NCBI GenBank assembly: GCA_026989395.1
Contig: JALSJK010000158.1
Coordinates: 1 to 42,593, forward strand
DNA from: Methylomonas sp.
Lineage (GTDB): Bacteria; Pseudomonadota; Gammaproteobacteria; Methylococcales; Methylomonadaceae
Length of the DNA stretch: 42,593 nucleotides
Reading direction: 5' to 3'
Shown: piece after piece, positions 12,305 through 21,592 of the stretch
Layout: every line of letters begins with the position of its first letter
Position numbering within the stretch: position 1 is the first letter of the stretch
Position numbers and translations under genes: made by a program
The notes under the pieces: model-generated
The model's input: only the letters and a program-made list of their open reading frames with translations
Told to the model about the DNA's origin: nothing
Database searches by the model: none

Positions 12305-13615
12305 TTATTTTTTACCGGCTATTTTATCCAATTCCCGTAAATGTTTTAATTTTTCTGCAATTTTTAATTCCAGGCCTCTGGAAACCGGATAATAATATTC
12401 TGAACCTTCTAAAGACTCAGGAAAATAATTTTCTCCTGCCGCATAAGCTTCCGGCTCATTGTGGGCATAACGATACTCCTTGCCATAATCGAGAGATTTC
12501 ATAAGTTTTGTTGGCGCATTTCTTAAATGGGCCGGGACCTCCAAACTACCACTGTTTTTGGCATCTCGCATCGCCGCTTTAAAAGCCATATAGACAGCAT
12601 TGCTTTTGGGTGCGCAGGCCAGATAAACCACTGCCTGAGCAAGCGCCAACTCACCTTCCGGACTTCCTAAACGTTCCTGGGTTTCCCAGGCATTCATGGC
12701 TATTTGCAAACCTCTTGGATCGGCATTGCCGATGTCTTCAGAAGCCATACGAACAATACGCCGAGCCAAATAAAGTGGATCACAACCTGCTTCAATCATT
12801 CTGCAAAACCAATACAATGCGGCATCAGGCGCACTGCCACGGACTGATTTATGCAATGCCGAGATTTGGTTATAAAACTCCTCACCCTGATTATCAAAAC
12901 GCCTGACTCCTCCACTGAGCACTTCCCGACTAATTTCATCAGTGATAACCTGATCATTCCCTGCAAGCGCAAGTTCTGCAGCTATTTCCAATAAATTGAG
13001 CAATCTTCTGGCATCGCCATCGGCGGCAACGGCAAACTGTTCTTTAAGCGAATCCGATAATCGTAATTTCAAACTGCCTAGCCCGCGTTGTTCGTCTGTC
13101 AACGCTGCCTCCAATACTTCCTGCAAATCATCAACAGTTAAAGAATTTAATACATAAACACGGGCACGCGAAAGCAAGGCATTATTTAAAGCAAAAGAAG
13201 GGTTTTCTGTGGTTGCACCAATAAAATAGACAGTTCCATCTTCAACATGAGGCAAAAAGGCATCTTGCTGTGATTTATTAAACCGATGCACCTCATCGAC
13301 AAATAAAATACTCCTTTTTCCTTGCTGATCCTGAATAGTTTTGGCCGCTGCGACAGCTGCCCTGATTTCTTTTACGCCTGCCAACACTGCGGAAACTGAC
13401 ATAAATTCAGCATCGGAATAAGCCGCTATCATTCGTGCCAGCGTGGTTTTTCCTGTTCCTGGCGGCCCCCAAAAAATCATCGAATGCAATCGCCCCTGAG
13501 CAACAGCCTCATACAACGGCTTGCCAGGCTTTAGCAAGTGTGGCTGACCAGCAAAATCCTCAAGACTTTTTGGCCGCATCCGATCGGCTAATGGCGTGGT
13601 TAAGCAATCAGTCAC
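12305..13615 (-). CDS. rarA: Replication-associated recombination protein A (MgsA/WRNIP1 family AAA+ ATPase)
   Basis: AAA+ ATPase related to clamp loaders that acts at stalled replication forks. The 436-residue protein has Walker A GPPGTGKT at 50-57, Walker B ILFVDEVH at 103-110, the arginine-rich sensor region GATTENPSFALNNALLSRARVY, and the C-terminal tetramerisation part (PAHLRNAPTKLMKSLDYGKEY). It starts with GTG inside a GTGA overlap with the lolA stop, the same lolA-rarA coupling seen in many gammaproteobacteria. Confidence 0.96.
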   Translation of the reverse strand: MTDCLTTPLADRMRPKSLEDFAGQPHLLKPGKPLYEAVAQGRLHSMIFWGPPGTGKTTLARMIAAYSDAEFMSVSAVLAGVKEIRAAVAAAKTIQDQQGKRSILFVDEVHRFNKSQQDAFLPHVEDGTVYFIGATTENPSFALNNALLSRARVYVLNSLTVDDLQEVLEAALTDEQRGLGSLKLRLSDSLKEQFAVAADGDARRLLNLLEIAAELALAGNDQVITDEISREVLSGGVRRFDNQGEEFYNQISALHKSVRGSAPDAALYWFCRMIEAGCDPLYLARRIVRMASEDIGNADPRGLQIAMNAWETQERLGSPEGELALAQAVVYLACAPKSNAVYMAFKAAMRDAKNSGSLEVPAHLRNAPTKLMKSLDYGKEYRYAHNEPEAYAAGENYFPESLEGSEYYYPVSRGLELKIAEKLKHLRELDKIAGKK

Positions 13616-14241
13616 TTTTGGTCAGTAAACACATCCACACCTTCCGGTACTTTAAATGCAAATACTTCCGGATTAATAGGGGTGTTAATTTTTAAATTGG
13701 AAAAATAGATCCGTGTTAATTGGCCAAAATTATCACTTAATTCCATACCCGCCAATTTCGCACCATCCATACCAATCAAGATATATTTAAAGCCACTGGC
13801 TTCATCTTTTGGGATTAGTTTAATCCATTGCATGGCCTCATCCTGACCTTGGTTTTTAATATCAAAATTTTGCTCCAACGCCACCTCGCCACTCAATAAC
13901 AACGCCGGAGTTGAACCCAATGATTGATCGGTTTTTTTTACTGTCACCTGTTCCAAATCAGCATCATAAAACCATACCTTGCCGGAACTGGAAACGATTT
14001 GTTGAACAAATGGTTTTTTGTAATCCCATCGAAATTTACCCGGACGCTGCAAATAAAAAGTACCATAGCTAGTTTTTGCAGGTTTGCCATATTCATCAAT
14101 AGAAACCTGTTTGACATCCGCAATCAAAGTATTGGCCTTTGCTATAAATGCCTTGAATTGCTGTACAGGTTGTTCGGCTGCAAAACCTGCGTAAGCCGTA
14201 AAAAGTAATTGTAAAAAAATAAAATGTCTGATTTGTATCAT
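13612..14241 (-). CDS. lolA: Outer-membrane lipoprotein carrier protein LolA
   Basis: Periplasmic chaperone that ferries lipoproteins from LolCDE to LolB. From the ATG at 14241 the protein is 209 residues, starting with a short signal peptide (IQIRHFIFLQLLFTAYAGFA) and then AEQPVQQFKAFIAKANT. The conserved FYLQRPGKFRWDYKKPF core and C-terminal NPEVFAFKVPEGVDV are typical. The open frame could begin at a TTG (14253), but the ATG sits 5 nt after the PBP1b stop and gives a clean signal sequence. Its stop overlaps rarA. Confidence 0.95.
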   Translation of the reverse strand: MIQIRHFIFLQLLFTAYAGFAAEQPVQQFKAFIAKANTLIADVKQVSIDEYGKPAKTSYGTFYLQRPGKFRWDYKKPFVQQIVSSSGKVWFYDADLEQVTVKKTDQSLGSTPALLLSGEVALEQNFDIKNQGQDEAMQWIKLIPKDEASGFKYILIGMDGAKLAGMELSDNFGQLTRIYFSNLKINTPINPEVFAFKVPEGVDVFTDQK

Positions 14242-14246
14242 TCTGT

Positions 14247-16604
14247 CTACCAAAATTTATCTTCCAGCAATCGATCAAACCATTGTTTAGCTCGGTTAAC
14301 TGGCGTTTCAACACAAGGGGAATAATCTACTGGCTCTGAACCAGCAATAAATGGAAAAAGTTCTGCACCAGGGCAATTCTCATTTGCCAACAAATCATAT
14401 TCAGAATCAATCCAGATCATTTCAACATTCTCTGGCGCAATTAAATCAACAGGCTGTTTCGCAATTTTGCGCATTAATGAAATCCACACCTGCAAAGCGC
14501 CACTGGCTCCAGTTAAGCCAGTTGGCTTGTTATCATCCCTGCCAAGCCAGATTGTCGTTAAATAATCGCCGCTAAACCCTGAAAACCAACTGTCTCTTAG
14601 AGAATTGGTGGTGCCTGTTTTACCGGCCAGATTCAAATCTCTTGGCATATACAAATAAGCTGAACGCCCCGTTCCTTCTCGTATCACCTCCTGCAAAATG
14701 GTATTGGTGATGTAGGTGGCCGCTGGGTCAACCACCTGCCTGATAACAAAAGGATAACGCTGCATCACGTCACCTTCGGAGGAAACAACCGCACGTATCG
14801 CCCGTAATGGCGCAGAAAATCCATCACCCGCAAGGGTCTGATAAAGCTGTGTTACATTCATTGGCGACAAGGGCAATGCTCCCAATAATAATGAAGGATA
14901 TAAATTGATCTCCTGGGATACTCCTAAACTACGCAATGTTTTTGCAATCCGCGCAATTCCAATATCCATACCAACCCTGACAGTCGCCAGATTGTATGAA
15001 TGGGCCAATGCAGTATGCAAAGGGACATCGCCATGTTCTTGGCGATCATAATTTCTCGGCGCCCAAACTTTGCCATTTTTAGCTTTTAATTGCAGCCTTC
15101 GGTCACTTATTCGGGTAATCACTGTATATTTTTCGGGATATTCCAGTGCCGTTAAATAAATAACCGGTTTGATCAACGAACCAATCGGTCGCAGTGCATC
15201 CAAGGCTCGATTGAAACCGGCATTTTTTTTGTTTCTGCCGCCAGCAAAAGCTGCAATTTCACCATTTTCTCTTCTTGTGACAACTGCTGCCGCTTCCAGC
15301 TTGTCTGTTTTCGGACGTTTTTCAAGCTGTTTGAGCTTAACATCCAGCGTTTGTTCCAAGACATTTTGTATTCGGATATCCAACGTAGTAAAAATTCGCA
15401 ACCCTTCTGATGTTAAATCTTCCTCATGGTATTGCTCGCGCAACTGGCGCTTAACCAAATCAATAAAACTAGGATATCGGTTGACTGCACGATGGGTATA
15501 GGCGATTACGCCCAATTTCTGCCGTTTCGCATCGGCCGCTTGTTTCAAAGTAATGTAACCCTGGTTATGCATTTCATCCAAAACCAGATTTCGCCGAGCA
15601 ATCGCTCTTTTTTTATATCGTCTTGGATCATAATAGGATGGACCTCTGACCAACGCAACCAGAGCTGCTACCTGATGCAAAGGCAAATTTTGCAATGGCC
15701 GGCCAAAATAAAACTCGCTTGCCAAGCCAAATCCGTGTACCGCACTGGCGCCATCCTGTCCTAAATAAACCTCATTAAGATAGGCTTCTAAAATTTCGTC
15801 CTTGCTGTAGCGAAAATCAAGAATAATCGCCATTAATGCTTCATTAATTTTGCGCCACCAACTCCTTTCTGAAGTCAGGTAGAAATTTTTTACCAACTGC
15901 TGGGTGATGGTACTGCCACCCTGAACAATCGTACCTGCCCTAATATTGGCAAGCATTGCTCTGGCAATTGCTCTGAATGAAATACCAAAGTGATGATAAA
16001 AATCCCGATCTTCTGTGGCCAGCAAACCCTGAATCAAAGCATCAGGCGCTTGTTTCAGCTTGATAAGCACCCGATCTTCCTTTCGGGTTGGATAAAAACT
16101 GGCAATCTGAACTGGGTCCATGCGTACAATAGCCGCTTGCTTGCCGTTACTCAGATTAATGATTCGCTTAATACGATCCAATCCAAAATTGATTCTGAAC
16201 TTTTGTGAATCCTGCCGGCCATCCCAAAAAGTGAAAGCACGGGTTTTAACTGTAATCTGTGAGGCTTTTTTGAAATAGGTTCCTTCTGAAGATAATTGAT
16301 AATCCAGGCGATAATGCAAAGTTTGCAGCAATTTTTCAAAATTGCTTGCTGAAATATCATAACCCGAATATATCTCTGTTGGGCTTGCATACACTTTGGC
16401 AGGAATAGCCCAGCGCCGACCTTCAAACTGTTCTCTCAGGGTGTAATCAAGATAACCCAGGTAACTCAGAAAAACAAAAGTCAGAATACCAAAAACAATA
16501 AAAAACAGCTTTTTCAACCATGTACCAAATGTCTTTTTCTGCCCCCTTTTGTGTTTTTTTGTCTTGACTGTTTTCTTGGTATTTTTTTTTCTGCTGGATG
16601 CCAC
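14247..16604 (-). CDS. mrcB: Bifunctional penicillin-binding protein 1B-type peptidoglycan synthase
   Basis: Polymerises lipid II and cross-links peptidoglycan at the outer face of the inner membrane. The 785 residues read: basic cytoplasmic tail (1-30, lysine/arginine-rich), membrane span 32-52, UB2H-like segment, GT51 glycosyltransferase with catalytic Glu198 in ATEDRDFYHH and GGSTITQQL at 229-237, then transpeptidase with Ser476-x-x-Lys479 (GSLIKP), SYN at 536-538 and KTGT at 662-665. All catalytic motifs are intact. The start is GTG at 16604 without a clear Shine-Dalgarno, 9 nt after the REC-GGDEF-EAL gene, so the two are probably one transcript with lolA and rarA. Confidence 0.95.
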   Translation of the reverse strand: MASSRKKNTKKTVKTKKHKRGQKKTFGTWLKKLFFIVFGILTFVFLSYLGYLDYTLREQFEGRRWAIPAKVYASPTEIYSGYDISASNFEKLLQTLHYRLDYQLSSEGTYFKKASQITVKTRAFTFWDGRQDSQKFRINFGLDRIKRIINLSNGKQAAIVRMDPVQIASFYPTRKEDRVLIKLKQAPDALIQGLLATEDRDFYHHFGISFRAIARAMLANIRAGTIVQGGSTITQQLVKNFYLTSERSWWRKINEALMAIILDFRYSKDEILEAYLNEVYLGQDGASAVHGFGLASEFYFGRPLQNLPLHQVAALVALVRGPSYYDPRRYKKRAIARRNLVLDEMHNQGYITLKQAADAKRQKLGVIAYTHRAVNRYPSFIDLVKRQLREQYHEEDLTSEGLRIFTTLDIRIQNVLEQTLDVKLKQLEKRPKTDKLEAAAVVTRRENGEIAAFAGGRNKKNAGFNRALDALRPIGSLIKPVIYLTALEYPEKYTVITRISDRRLQLKAKNGKVWAPRNYDRQEHGDVPLHTALAHSYNLATVRVGMDIGIARIAKTLRSLGVSQEINLYPSLLLGALPLSPMNVTQLYQTLAGDGFSAPLRAIRAVVSSEGDVMQRYPFVIRQVVDPAATYITNTILQEVIREGTGRSAYLYMPRDLNLAGKTGTTNSLRDSWFSGFSGDYLTTIWLGRDDNKPTGLTGASGALQVWISLMRKIAKQPVDLIAPENVEMIWIDSEYDLLANENCPGAELFPFIAGSEPVDYSPCVETPVNRAKQWFDRLLEDKFW

Positions 16605-16613
16605 AAAAATTAA

Positions 16614-18449
16614 TTAATGATTATTGGTGGAAAAACTATCCGAGTCGTTAAAAATAGATAAATCGCGAGTAAAAATAGATTCATCCTTCATAATCATGGT
16701 TTGAGGTCGACCGAATAAATGCCCTTGCGCAAAATCAATTCCCAGCCTTTTGGCAATATTCAGTGATTCAAGTGACTCGATAAATTCTGCAATGGTTTGC
16801 AAACCCAGTTTTTTGGCAATATCGCACATTGCCTTGACCAAAACCTGGTCAGTTTCATCATTGCTAATATTACGAATAAATTGCCCGTCAATTTTCAGAT
16901 AGTCAATCGAGAATGATTTTAGATAGTTAAAAGAACAGAACCCTGTTCCAAAATCATCTAAGGCAAAACAACAACCTAACGATTTGATTTCCAGAATCAT
17001 TTTTTGCGCTTTTTCAAAATTTTCGATGATTGCAGTTTCTGTTATTTCAAAAGTAATCCGGTTTGGGCTTATCCACGTTGATTCCAGAAGTTGCTTGATT
17101 GCCGGTAATAATGACTCATCCTGGATCGCTTGACTCGATAGATTAATTGCTAATGATACATGGTTCATTTCCGGCGGTAAATCGTCAAGAAATCCAATCG
17201 CATGTTCCACAACCCATAAATCGATACCGTGAATCAGTCCTGTTCTCTCAGCTACGGAAATAAATTCATCCGGATGGATAACCCCATTTTGCCCGGCCAT
17301 CCTGAGCAAAACCTCATAATGAGAAATTTTTCCAGTGTGTAAATTGATGACAGGCTGATATTCAAGAAAGAATCGATCATCTTGCAGCGCCGTCCTTATT
17401 ATTGGCACCCATTGGATATCGTTATTTTTTTTCTGGATTTGCGGATCTCTTTCATTATATTCCCATACCTGATGTTGCCCTAAATCCTTGGCAAGGTGAC
17501 TGGCTTGTCTGGCTCGCGAAATTAATTCTTCAGGATGACTAATCATTTTATCTGATAAAACCATTGCCATTCCAGCGCTGACCGTCAGGTTATAGCAAGT
17601 TGACCCTGAAATAAAACGAAAATCAATCAGTGACGAAACGATTCTTTGGGCAACTTTTTTTGCTGCACTGGCAGAAATATCATCAAGATAAACACAATAT
17701 TCATCATAACCCAGACGTGCAAATAAATGATCTGATCGGACAGTCCTTCTGACAAGCTGTACCACCTCAACAATCAGCCGATCACCTTCTCCAAAGCCCT
17801 CCAGTTCATTAACCAGGCCAAATCGGGCCAAGTCAAGAAATAACAGCGCACCATTTCGGTTAATATTATTATTTCGTTGCAGAATGATTCTCAATTTGTA
17901 ATCCAGGCTACTCCTGGTTAATAGCCCGGTCAGCTCATCATGGGTAGATAAATAGGTGATTTTGGCATTGAGCAATTTGCGCTCTGCCAATTCATTAATC
18001 AAACGCTCTTCCTGTTTTAAACGAAAACACCGCTCATTTTTGATCGTTAAAAAAAGATTAACAAGCGTTGCCAGTTCTTCGTTTCGGAAGGTGTCGGGTA
18101 AATTACTCACTAAACAACCACTTTTCAAACCATGTTTTTGTTGCCAATCTGAAGTATCTTCACCAACAACAATGATTGGAATATCCTGATCCTGTCCATT
18201 ACAGGAAAAAATTTTGCATAGCTCATCAACCTGGCAGCCTGGAAGCGACTGATGAATAATCATAACTCCCATTTTATCTGGAGTTCTGGCCATTGAACGA
18301 AGTGTTTCAAAGACCTTTTTCCCATTTGCCGCTAAAACCAGATTTTCAAATCCTTTTGCACTCAGTATGTGTTGTATGTTTTCTCTGAAACTCGGTTCAC
18401 TTCCGGCGATGACTATACATTGATAAAAAAAAGCGAAATTGGAAACCAT
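16614..18449 (-). CDS. Receiver-like/GGDEF/EAL protein, probable c-di-GMP phosphodiesterase
   Basis: A 611-residue signalling protein. Residues 10-135 look like a receiver domain, but the phospho-acceptor aspartate position holds His66 (IIHQSLPG), so it is probably not phosphorylated. The GGDEF domain (165-335) is degenerate: the signature reads GYDEY at 247-251, so cyclase activity is unlikely. The EAL domain (345-600) keeps all catalytic positions: EVL 379-381, Asn436, Glu468, Asp498-Asp499, Lys519, Glu555 and Gln575. The likely function is c-di-GMP breakdown controlled by the two degenerate domains. It sits 9 nt upstream of the PBP1b gene and is divergent from an HDOD gene. Confidence 0.92.
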   Translation of the reverse strand: MVSNFAFFYQCIVIAGSEPSFRENIQHILSAKGFENLVLAANGKKVFETLRSMARTPDKMGVMIIHQSLPGCQVDELCKIFSCNGQDQDIPIIVVGEDTSDWQQKHGLKSGCLVSNLPDTFRNEELATLVNLFLTIKNERCFRLKQEERLINELAERKLLNAKITYLSTHDELTGLLTRSSLDYKLRIILQRNNNINRNGALLFLDLARFGLVNELEGFGEGDRLIVEVVQLVRRTVRSDHLFARLGYDEYCVYLDDISASAAKKVAQRIVSSLIDFRFISGSTCYNLTVSAGMAMVLSDKMISHPEELISRARQASHLAKDLGQHQVWEYNERDPQIQKKNNDIQWVPIIRTALQDDRFFLEYQPVINLHTGKISHYEVLLRMAGQNGVIHPDEFISVAERTGLIHGIDLWVVEHAIGFLDDLPPEMNHVSLAINLSSQAIQDESLLPAIKQLLESTWISPNRITFEITETAIIENFEKAQKMILEIKSLGCCFALDDFGTGFCSFNYLKSFSIDYLKIDGQFIRNISNDETDQVLVKAMCDIAKKLGLQTIAEFIESLESLNIAKRLGIDFAQGHLFGRPQTMIMKDESIFTRDLSIFNDSDSFSTNNH

Positions 18450-18977
18450 ATTGAAATACCCTGAATTATTTATTATTTTTGATTCACCATTTAATAATGA
18501 TGAGATTTTTTCACCTTCTCGAAACTAAGGTTCTAAAAAAGGCAGGAGTATTTAGAATTGACAGGAGAAAGCGAGACTTCTCCGCACACGTTATAACAAA
18601 ACCTTTGAAGAATCAAGGTTGATTCAATAGGCAGAATAAAAATATCATCCGAAAAATATTTCCTTATTAAGAAAATACTAAACTACGTGCACAGAATAAG
18701 TTGGGCGACTGCGTAGTATTCATACAACGAAGAAGAAGATGGATAAATAGACAAGCCAGTTGTTCAAGTTATTTCATGCGCTTTCCTAATCATAACCGAA
18801 TAAAAATGCCTAAAATTTGACAATTATAGTTGCGCCACTGATGATACATACTAAACTAAAATTTATATGTACATTTCCATCACTGCTGAAATACCCGTCA
18901 AAACTGGATAACTGAAGCTTGCCTGATGAAATGTAATGATTTGAAAATAAGCATAATGCTTGCATAGAAACAGCATC
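18450..18977. other. 528-bp intergenic region between divergent EAL and HDOD genes
   Basis: The longest non-coding stretch in the window. It must hold promoters for both divergent genes. I found no convincing sigma-70 pair, riboswitch or tRNA. One small inverted repeat is visible: GGAGAA at 18564-18569 and TTCTCC at 18578-18583. A TTG (18960) extends the HDOD frame upstream, but the ATG at 18978 is the better start. No ORF of note is seen on either strand. Confidence 0.5.
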
Positions 18978-19829
18978 ATGACAAAAACCAAACACAGTGA
19001 AATTACAATATCCGATCTTTTACGAGGCGACATTCAGTTAGCCTCTCCTCCAACACTTTTTTTTGAATTAAAAAAAGTCACTGAAGATCCGACCAAAACT
19101 CTTAATGATGCAGGAGAAATTATTGAGAAAGACCCTGGTTTGACAGCAAGATTACTGAAAATTGTCAATAGTGCTTTTTATGGATTTCCTGCCCAGATTT
19201 CTACAATTTCCCACGCCATCACCCTAATTGGCATTAAAGAAGTAGAAACACTGGTATTAGCTACACTGGTTATTGATAAATTTTCTTCCTTACCTGGCGG
19301 CATGATGTCCATGCGGGATTTTTGGAGCATGAGCCTAAGATGCGCATTAAATGCCAAAGAACTTTGCAATTCTCACTGTCAACCCGAATCGCTTGATGCG
19401 ATCTTTGTCTGTGGCTTGTTACACGATATTGGCAGACTTATTTTTTATCGTCGAATTCCCGCACTAGCAAGGGAAATCGGCTTACAAAAAGCTGCTGGTG
19501 ACAAAGACGAATTACAAATTGAACATAACCTGCTCGGCTTCGATCATTTTCAAACCGGCGCTGAACTGGCAAAGTTATGGAATCTGCCCGCTATCATAGA
19601 AACCACCATTCGCCACCATTGCAAACCGGAACTTGCAGGCCAGTTTCAAACAGAAGCCAATATCGTCAAGCTCGCCTATAGACTCAGCCAACAAAAAATC
19701 TTTGATCCAGATAACTTTATGATTGATAGTAATTTTTCTGCTTTTACCATTTCCGAACTAGAAGCGGTCACAGAAAAGGCCAACACCAAATTTGACGAAA
19801 TCTTCAGTATTTTTTATCCATCCCATTGA
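18978..19829 (+). CDS. HDOD-domain signalling protein
   Basis: A 283-residue protein made almost entirely of one HDOD domain (a relative of HD phosphohydrolases without a complete metal site). Typical segments are LASPPTLFFELKKVTEDP, IIEKDPGLTARLLKIVNSAFYGFP, ISTISHAITLIGI and CGLLHDIGRLIFYRR. Such proteins act as signalling scaffolds in chemotaxis, motility and stress circuits; the partner here is unknown. The ATG at 18978 was preferred over the TTG at 18960. The gene is divergent from the EAL gene, and its last 16 nt overlap the convergent decarboxylase gene. Confidence 0.9.
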   Translation: MTKTKHSEITISDLLRGDIQLASPPTLFFELKKVTEDPTKTLNDAGEIIEKDPGLTARLLKIVNSAFYGFPAQISTISHAITLIGIKEVETLVLATLVIDKFSSLPGGMMSMRDFWSMSLRCALNAKELCNSHCQPESLDAIFVCGLLHDIGRLIFYRRIPALAREIGLQKAAGDKDELQIEHNLLGFDHFQTGAELAKLWNLPAIIETTIRHHCKPELAGQFQTEANIVKLAYRLSQQKIFDPDNFMIDSNFSAFTISELEAVTEKANTKFDEIFSIFYPSH

Positions 19830-20947
19830 TTTTTGTAATCTTGATACGAGTATTTCTTCAGACCAATCGCTTCGTTGTTGCTGATTGCATAAATATCTGG
19901 AAAATTATGGCCATTGAAACGACTGGCTTTTACCAGACTATAAGCGCCAACATTCTTGAAAAAAACAGAATCTCCGATAGCCAAGACTTTAGAAAAACGA
20001 TATTCACCAAAGATATCGCCAGACAAGCAAGTATTCCCTACCAAATCATAACAATAATGGCCCTTGTCATCGTGATTAACTAATTCTGGTTTTATCTGGT
20101 ATTCAAAGACTTCCGGATTATGATTAATCGAGGTATCCAAAACCGCAATTCTTTTTCCGTCACTATCAAACAAATCAATAACTGAAGCAACTATAAACCC
20201 TGCTTGACCAACTACAGCATTGCCCGGTTCAAGAAAAACCTGTATCTGATATTGCTCCTGTAACCTACGGATCAAATCAATCAATGTTGCCAAATCTTCA
20301 ATTTCATCCAATAAATATCCACCGCCCAAATTTAACCATTCGATTGAATACAGTTGTTTTTGAAAATCCCGCTCAAGTAATGCAAGCACTTTTTCAAGCG
20401 GTCTAATATCCTTTCCAGCAAAATGGGTATGCACATGCAACCCCCGGATTTGCTGCTGAATTGACTTTTCATGCAGATACTGTAAAGGCGCACCCAATTT
20501 TGAATGAGTTCGGCACGGGTCATATCGGATATCATCAACACTGGAAAGCCCCGGATTCAATCTCAAACCAATATTGCAATTTTGCGAACCTAAGCCAGCA
20601 AATCTATTCAATTGACTGACTGAATTAAAACTGATGAATTGACAAATATGGACTAATTCCTTAATTTCCCTGGAATTAATCCCGGGTGTAGTCAAATGAA
20701 TGCTGCCTGTACCCGACAAAACTTCAGCGGCCAATTTTGCCTCAAATAATGAACTCACTGAAAAACCATCAACATAAGGTTTAAGCCACTGCAACACCGT
20801 TGTTAACGGCAATGACTTTATTGAATAAAGAACCTTGCATCCCGTTTGCTGCTGCAAATACTGAAGTTTTTCCGCAGATCGAACAATTTTATCCTTATCC
20901 AATAAAAAAGCAGGGGATGTTGGTATGCGGATGTTTTGAATATTCAA
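19814..20947 (-). CDS. nspC: Carboxynorspermidine decarboxylase-like PLP enzyme
   Basis: PLP-dependent decarboxylase of the alanine racemase fold (type III), resembling carboxynorspermidine/carboxyspermidine decarboxylase of the alternative spermidine route. The 377 residues include Lys44 in VLYSIKSLPL as the expected PLP lysine, IGLRLNPGLSS followed by YDPCRTHSKLG, LNLGGGY, FLEPGNAVVG, the NTCLSGD cysteine loop, and GAYSLVKASRFNG. The start is TTG at 20947, supported by GGGAG 5 nt upstream; no ATG is available in frame. It begins 1 nt after the cyclo-ligase stop. The usual partner, carboxynorspermidine dehydrogenase, is not in this window, so substrate assignment is by family only. Confidence 0.85.
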   Translation of the reverse strand: MNIQNIRIPTSPAFLLDKDKIVRSAEKLQYLQQQTGCKVLYSIKSLPLTTVLQWLKPYVDGFSVSSLFEAKLAAEVLSGTGSIHLTTPGINSREIKELVHICQFISFNSVSQLNRFAGLGSQNCNIGLRLNPGLSSVDDIRYDPCRTHSKLGAPLQYLHEKSIQQQIRGLHVHTHFAGKDIRPLEKVLALLERDFQKQLYSIEWLNLGGGYLLDEIEDLATLIDLIRRLQEQYQIQVFLEPGNAVVGQAGFIVASVIDLFDSDGKRIAVLDTSINHNPEVFEYQIKPELVNHDDKGHYCYDLVGNTCLSGDIFGEYRFSKVLAIGDSVFFKNVGAYSLVKASRFNGHNFPDIYAISNNEAIGLKKYSYQDYKNQWDG

Positions 20948-20948
20948 C

Positions 20949-21551
20949 TCATCTCCCTTTTCCCTTGTAGACCATGTTCTCAGTGATCACATAATCCATA
21001 AATACATCATGATCCTGCATTTCGACTTCTGGCAATATCTGTGATTCAAAACAAACGCCAGTCAACACCGTATCTGATTTAATGCTACTTAACAGACGAT
21101 CATAATAGCCCGCACCATTTCCGAGCCGACCACCCGAATGATCAAAAGCAACGCCAGGAACCATAATTAAATCAAGTTGGCGTGGATCAACTCGTTTCGC
21201 CTTTTCATCCCAACGAGATTTTGGCGGTTCAAGTATCCCCCAGGTTCCGGGTATTAATTCCTGCAAACTTTCAAGCCACCAAAGCCCCAGTTGCCGCTCT
21301 CCTTTTTGATCATGCGTACAATAAGGGATTACAATTTTTTTCTGCTGAGCGGATAATGCCTGAATCAATGCTGGAAGCGTTCTGACTTCTGACCGGCAAT
21401 GGACATACCACATTACCCATTCAGCTTGAATATAAGCTGATTGCGACATAAATACCTGACAAATCACCTGACTTAAGCGATCCTTGTTTTTTTGCTTATC
21501 ACGTGCCTCATAACCCTGGTTACGTTGTAAAACTTTCAGATTATTTTCCAT
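20949..21551 (-). CDS. 5-formyltetrahydrofolate cyclo-ligase
   Basis: Converts 5-formyltetrahydrofolate to 5,10-methenyltetrahydrofolate with ATP, recycling a stalled folate form. The 200-residue protein has the family C-terminal motif DLIMVPGVAFDHSGGRLGNGAGYYDRLL and the basic N-terminus. E. coli calls this gene ygfA/fau. It lies 41 bp downstream of hrpA and 1 nt upstream of the decarboxylase. In E. coli the 6S RNA gene precedes ygfA; the short gap here leaves no room for it. Confidence 0.94.
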   Translation of the reverse strand: MENNLKVLQRNQGYEARDKQKNKDRLSQVICQVFMSQSAYIQAEWVMWYVHCRSEVRTLPALIQALSAQQKKIVIPYCTHDQKGERQLGLWWLESLQELIPGTWGILEPPKSRWDEKAKRVDPRQLDLIMVPGVAFDHSGGRLGNGAGYYDRLLSSIKSDTVLTGVCFESQILPEVEMQDHDVFMDYVITENMVYKGKGR

Positions 21552-21592
21552 TCGTTATTGTCTTTTTTGGATCCAATTGAGTAAAAAAAACC

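Noticed and set aside
18564-18583. Short inverted repeat GGAGAA/TTCTCC as a terminator or riboswitch
   Set aside because: Only 6 bp, no T-tract and no conserved riboswitch blocks nearby.
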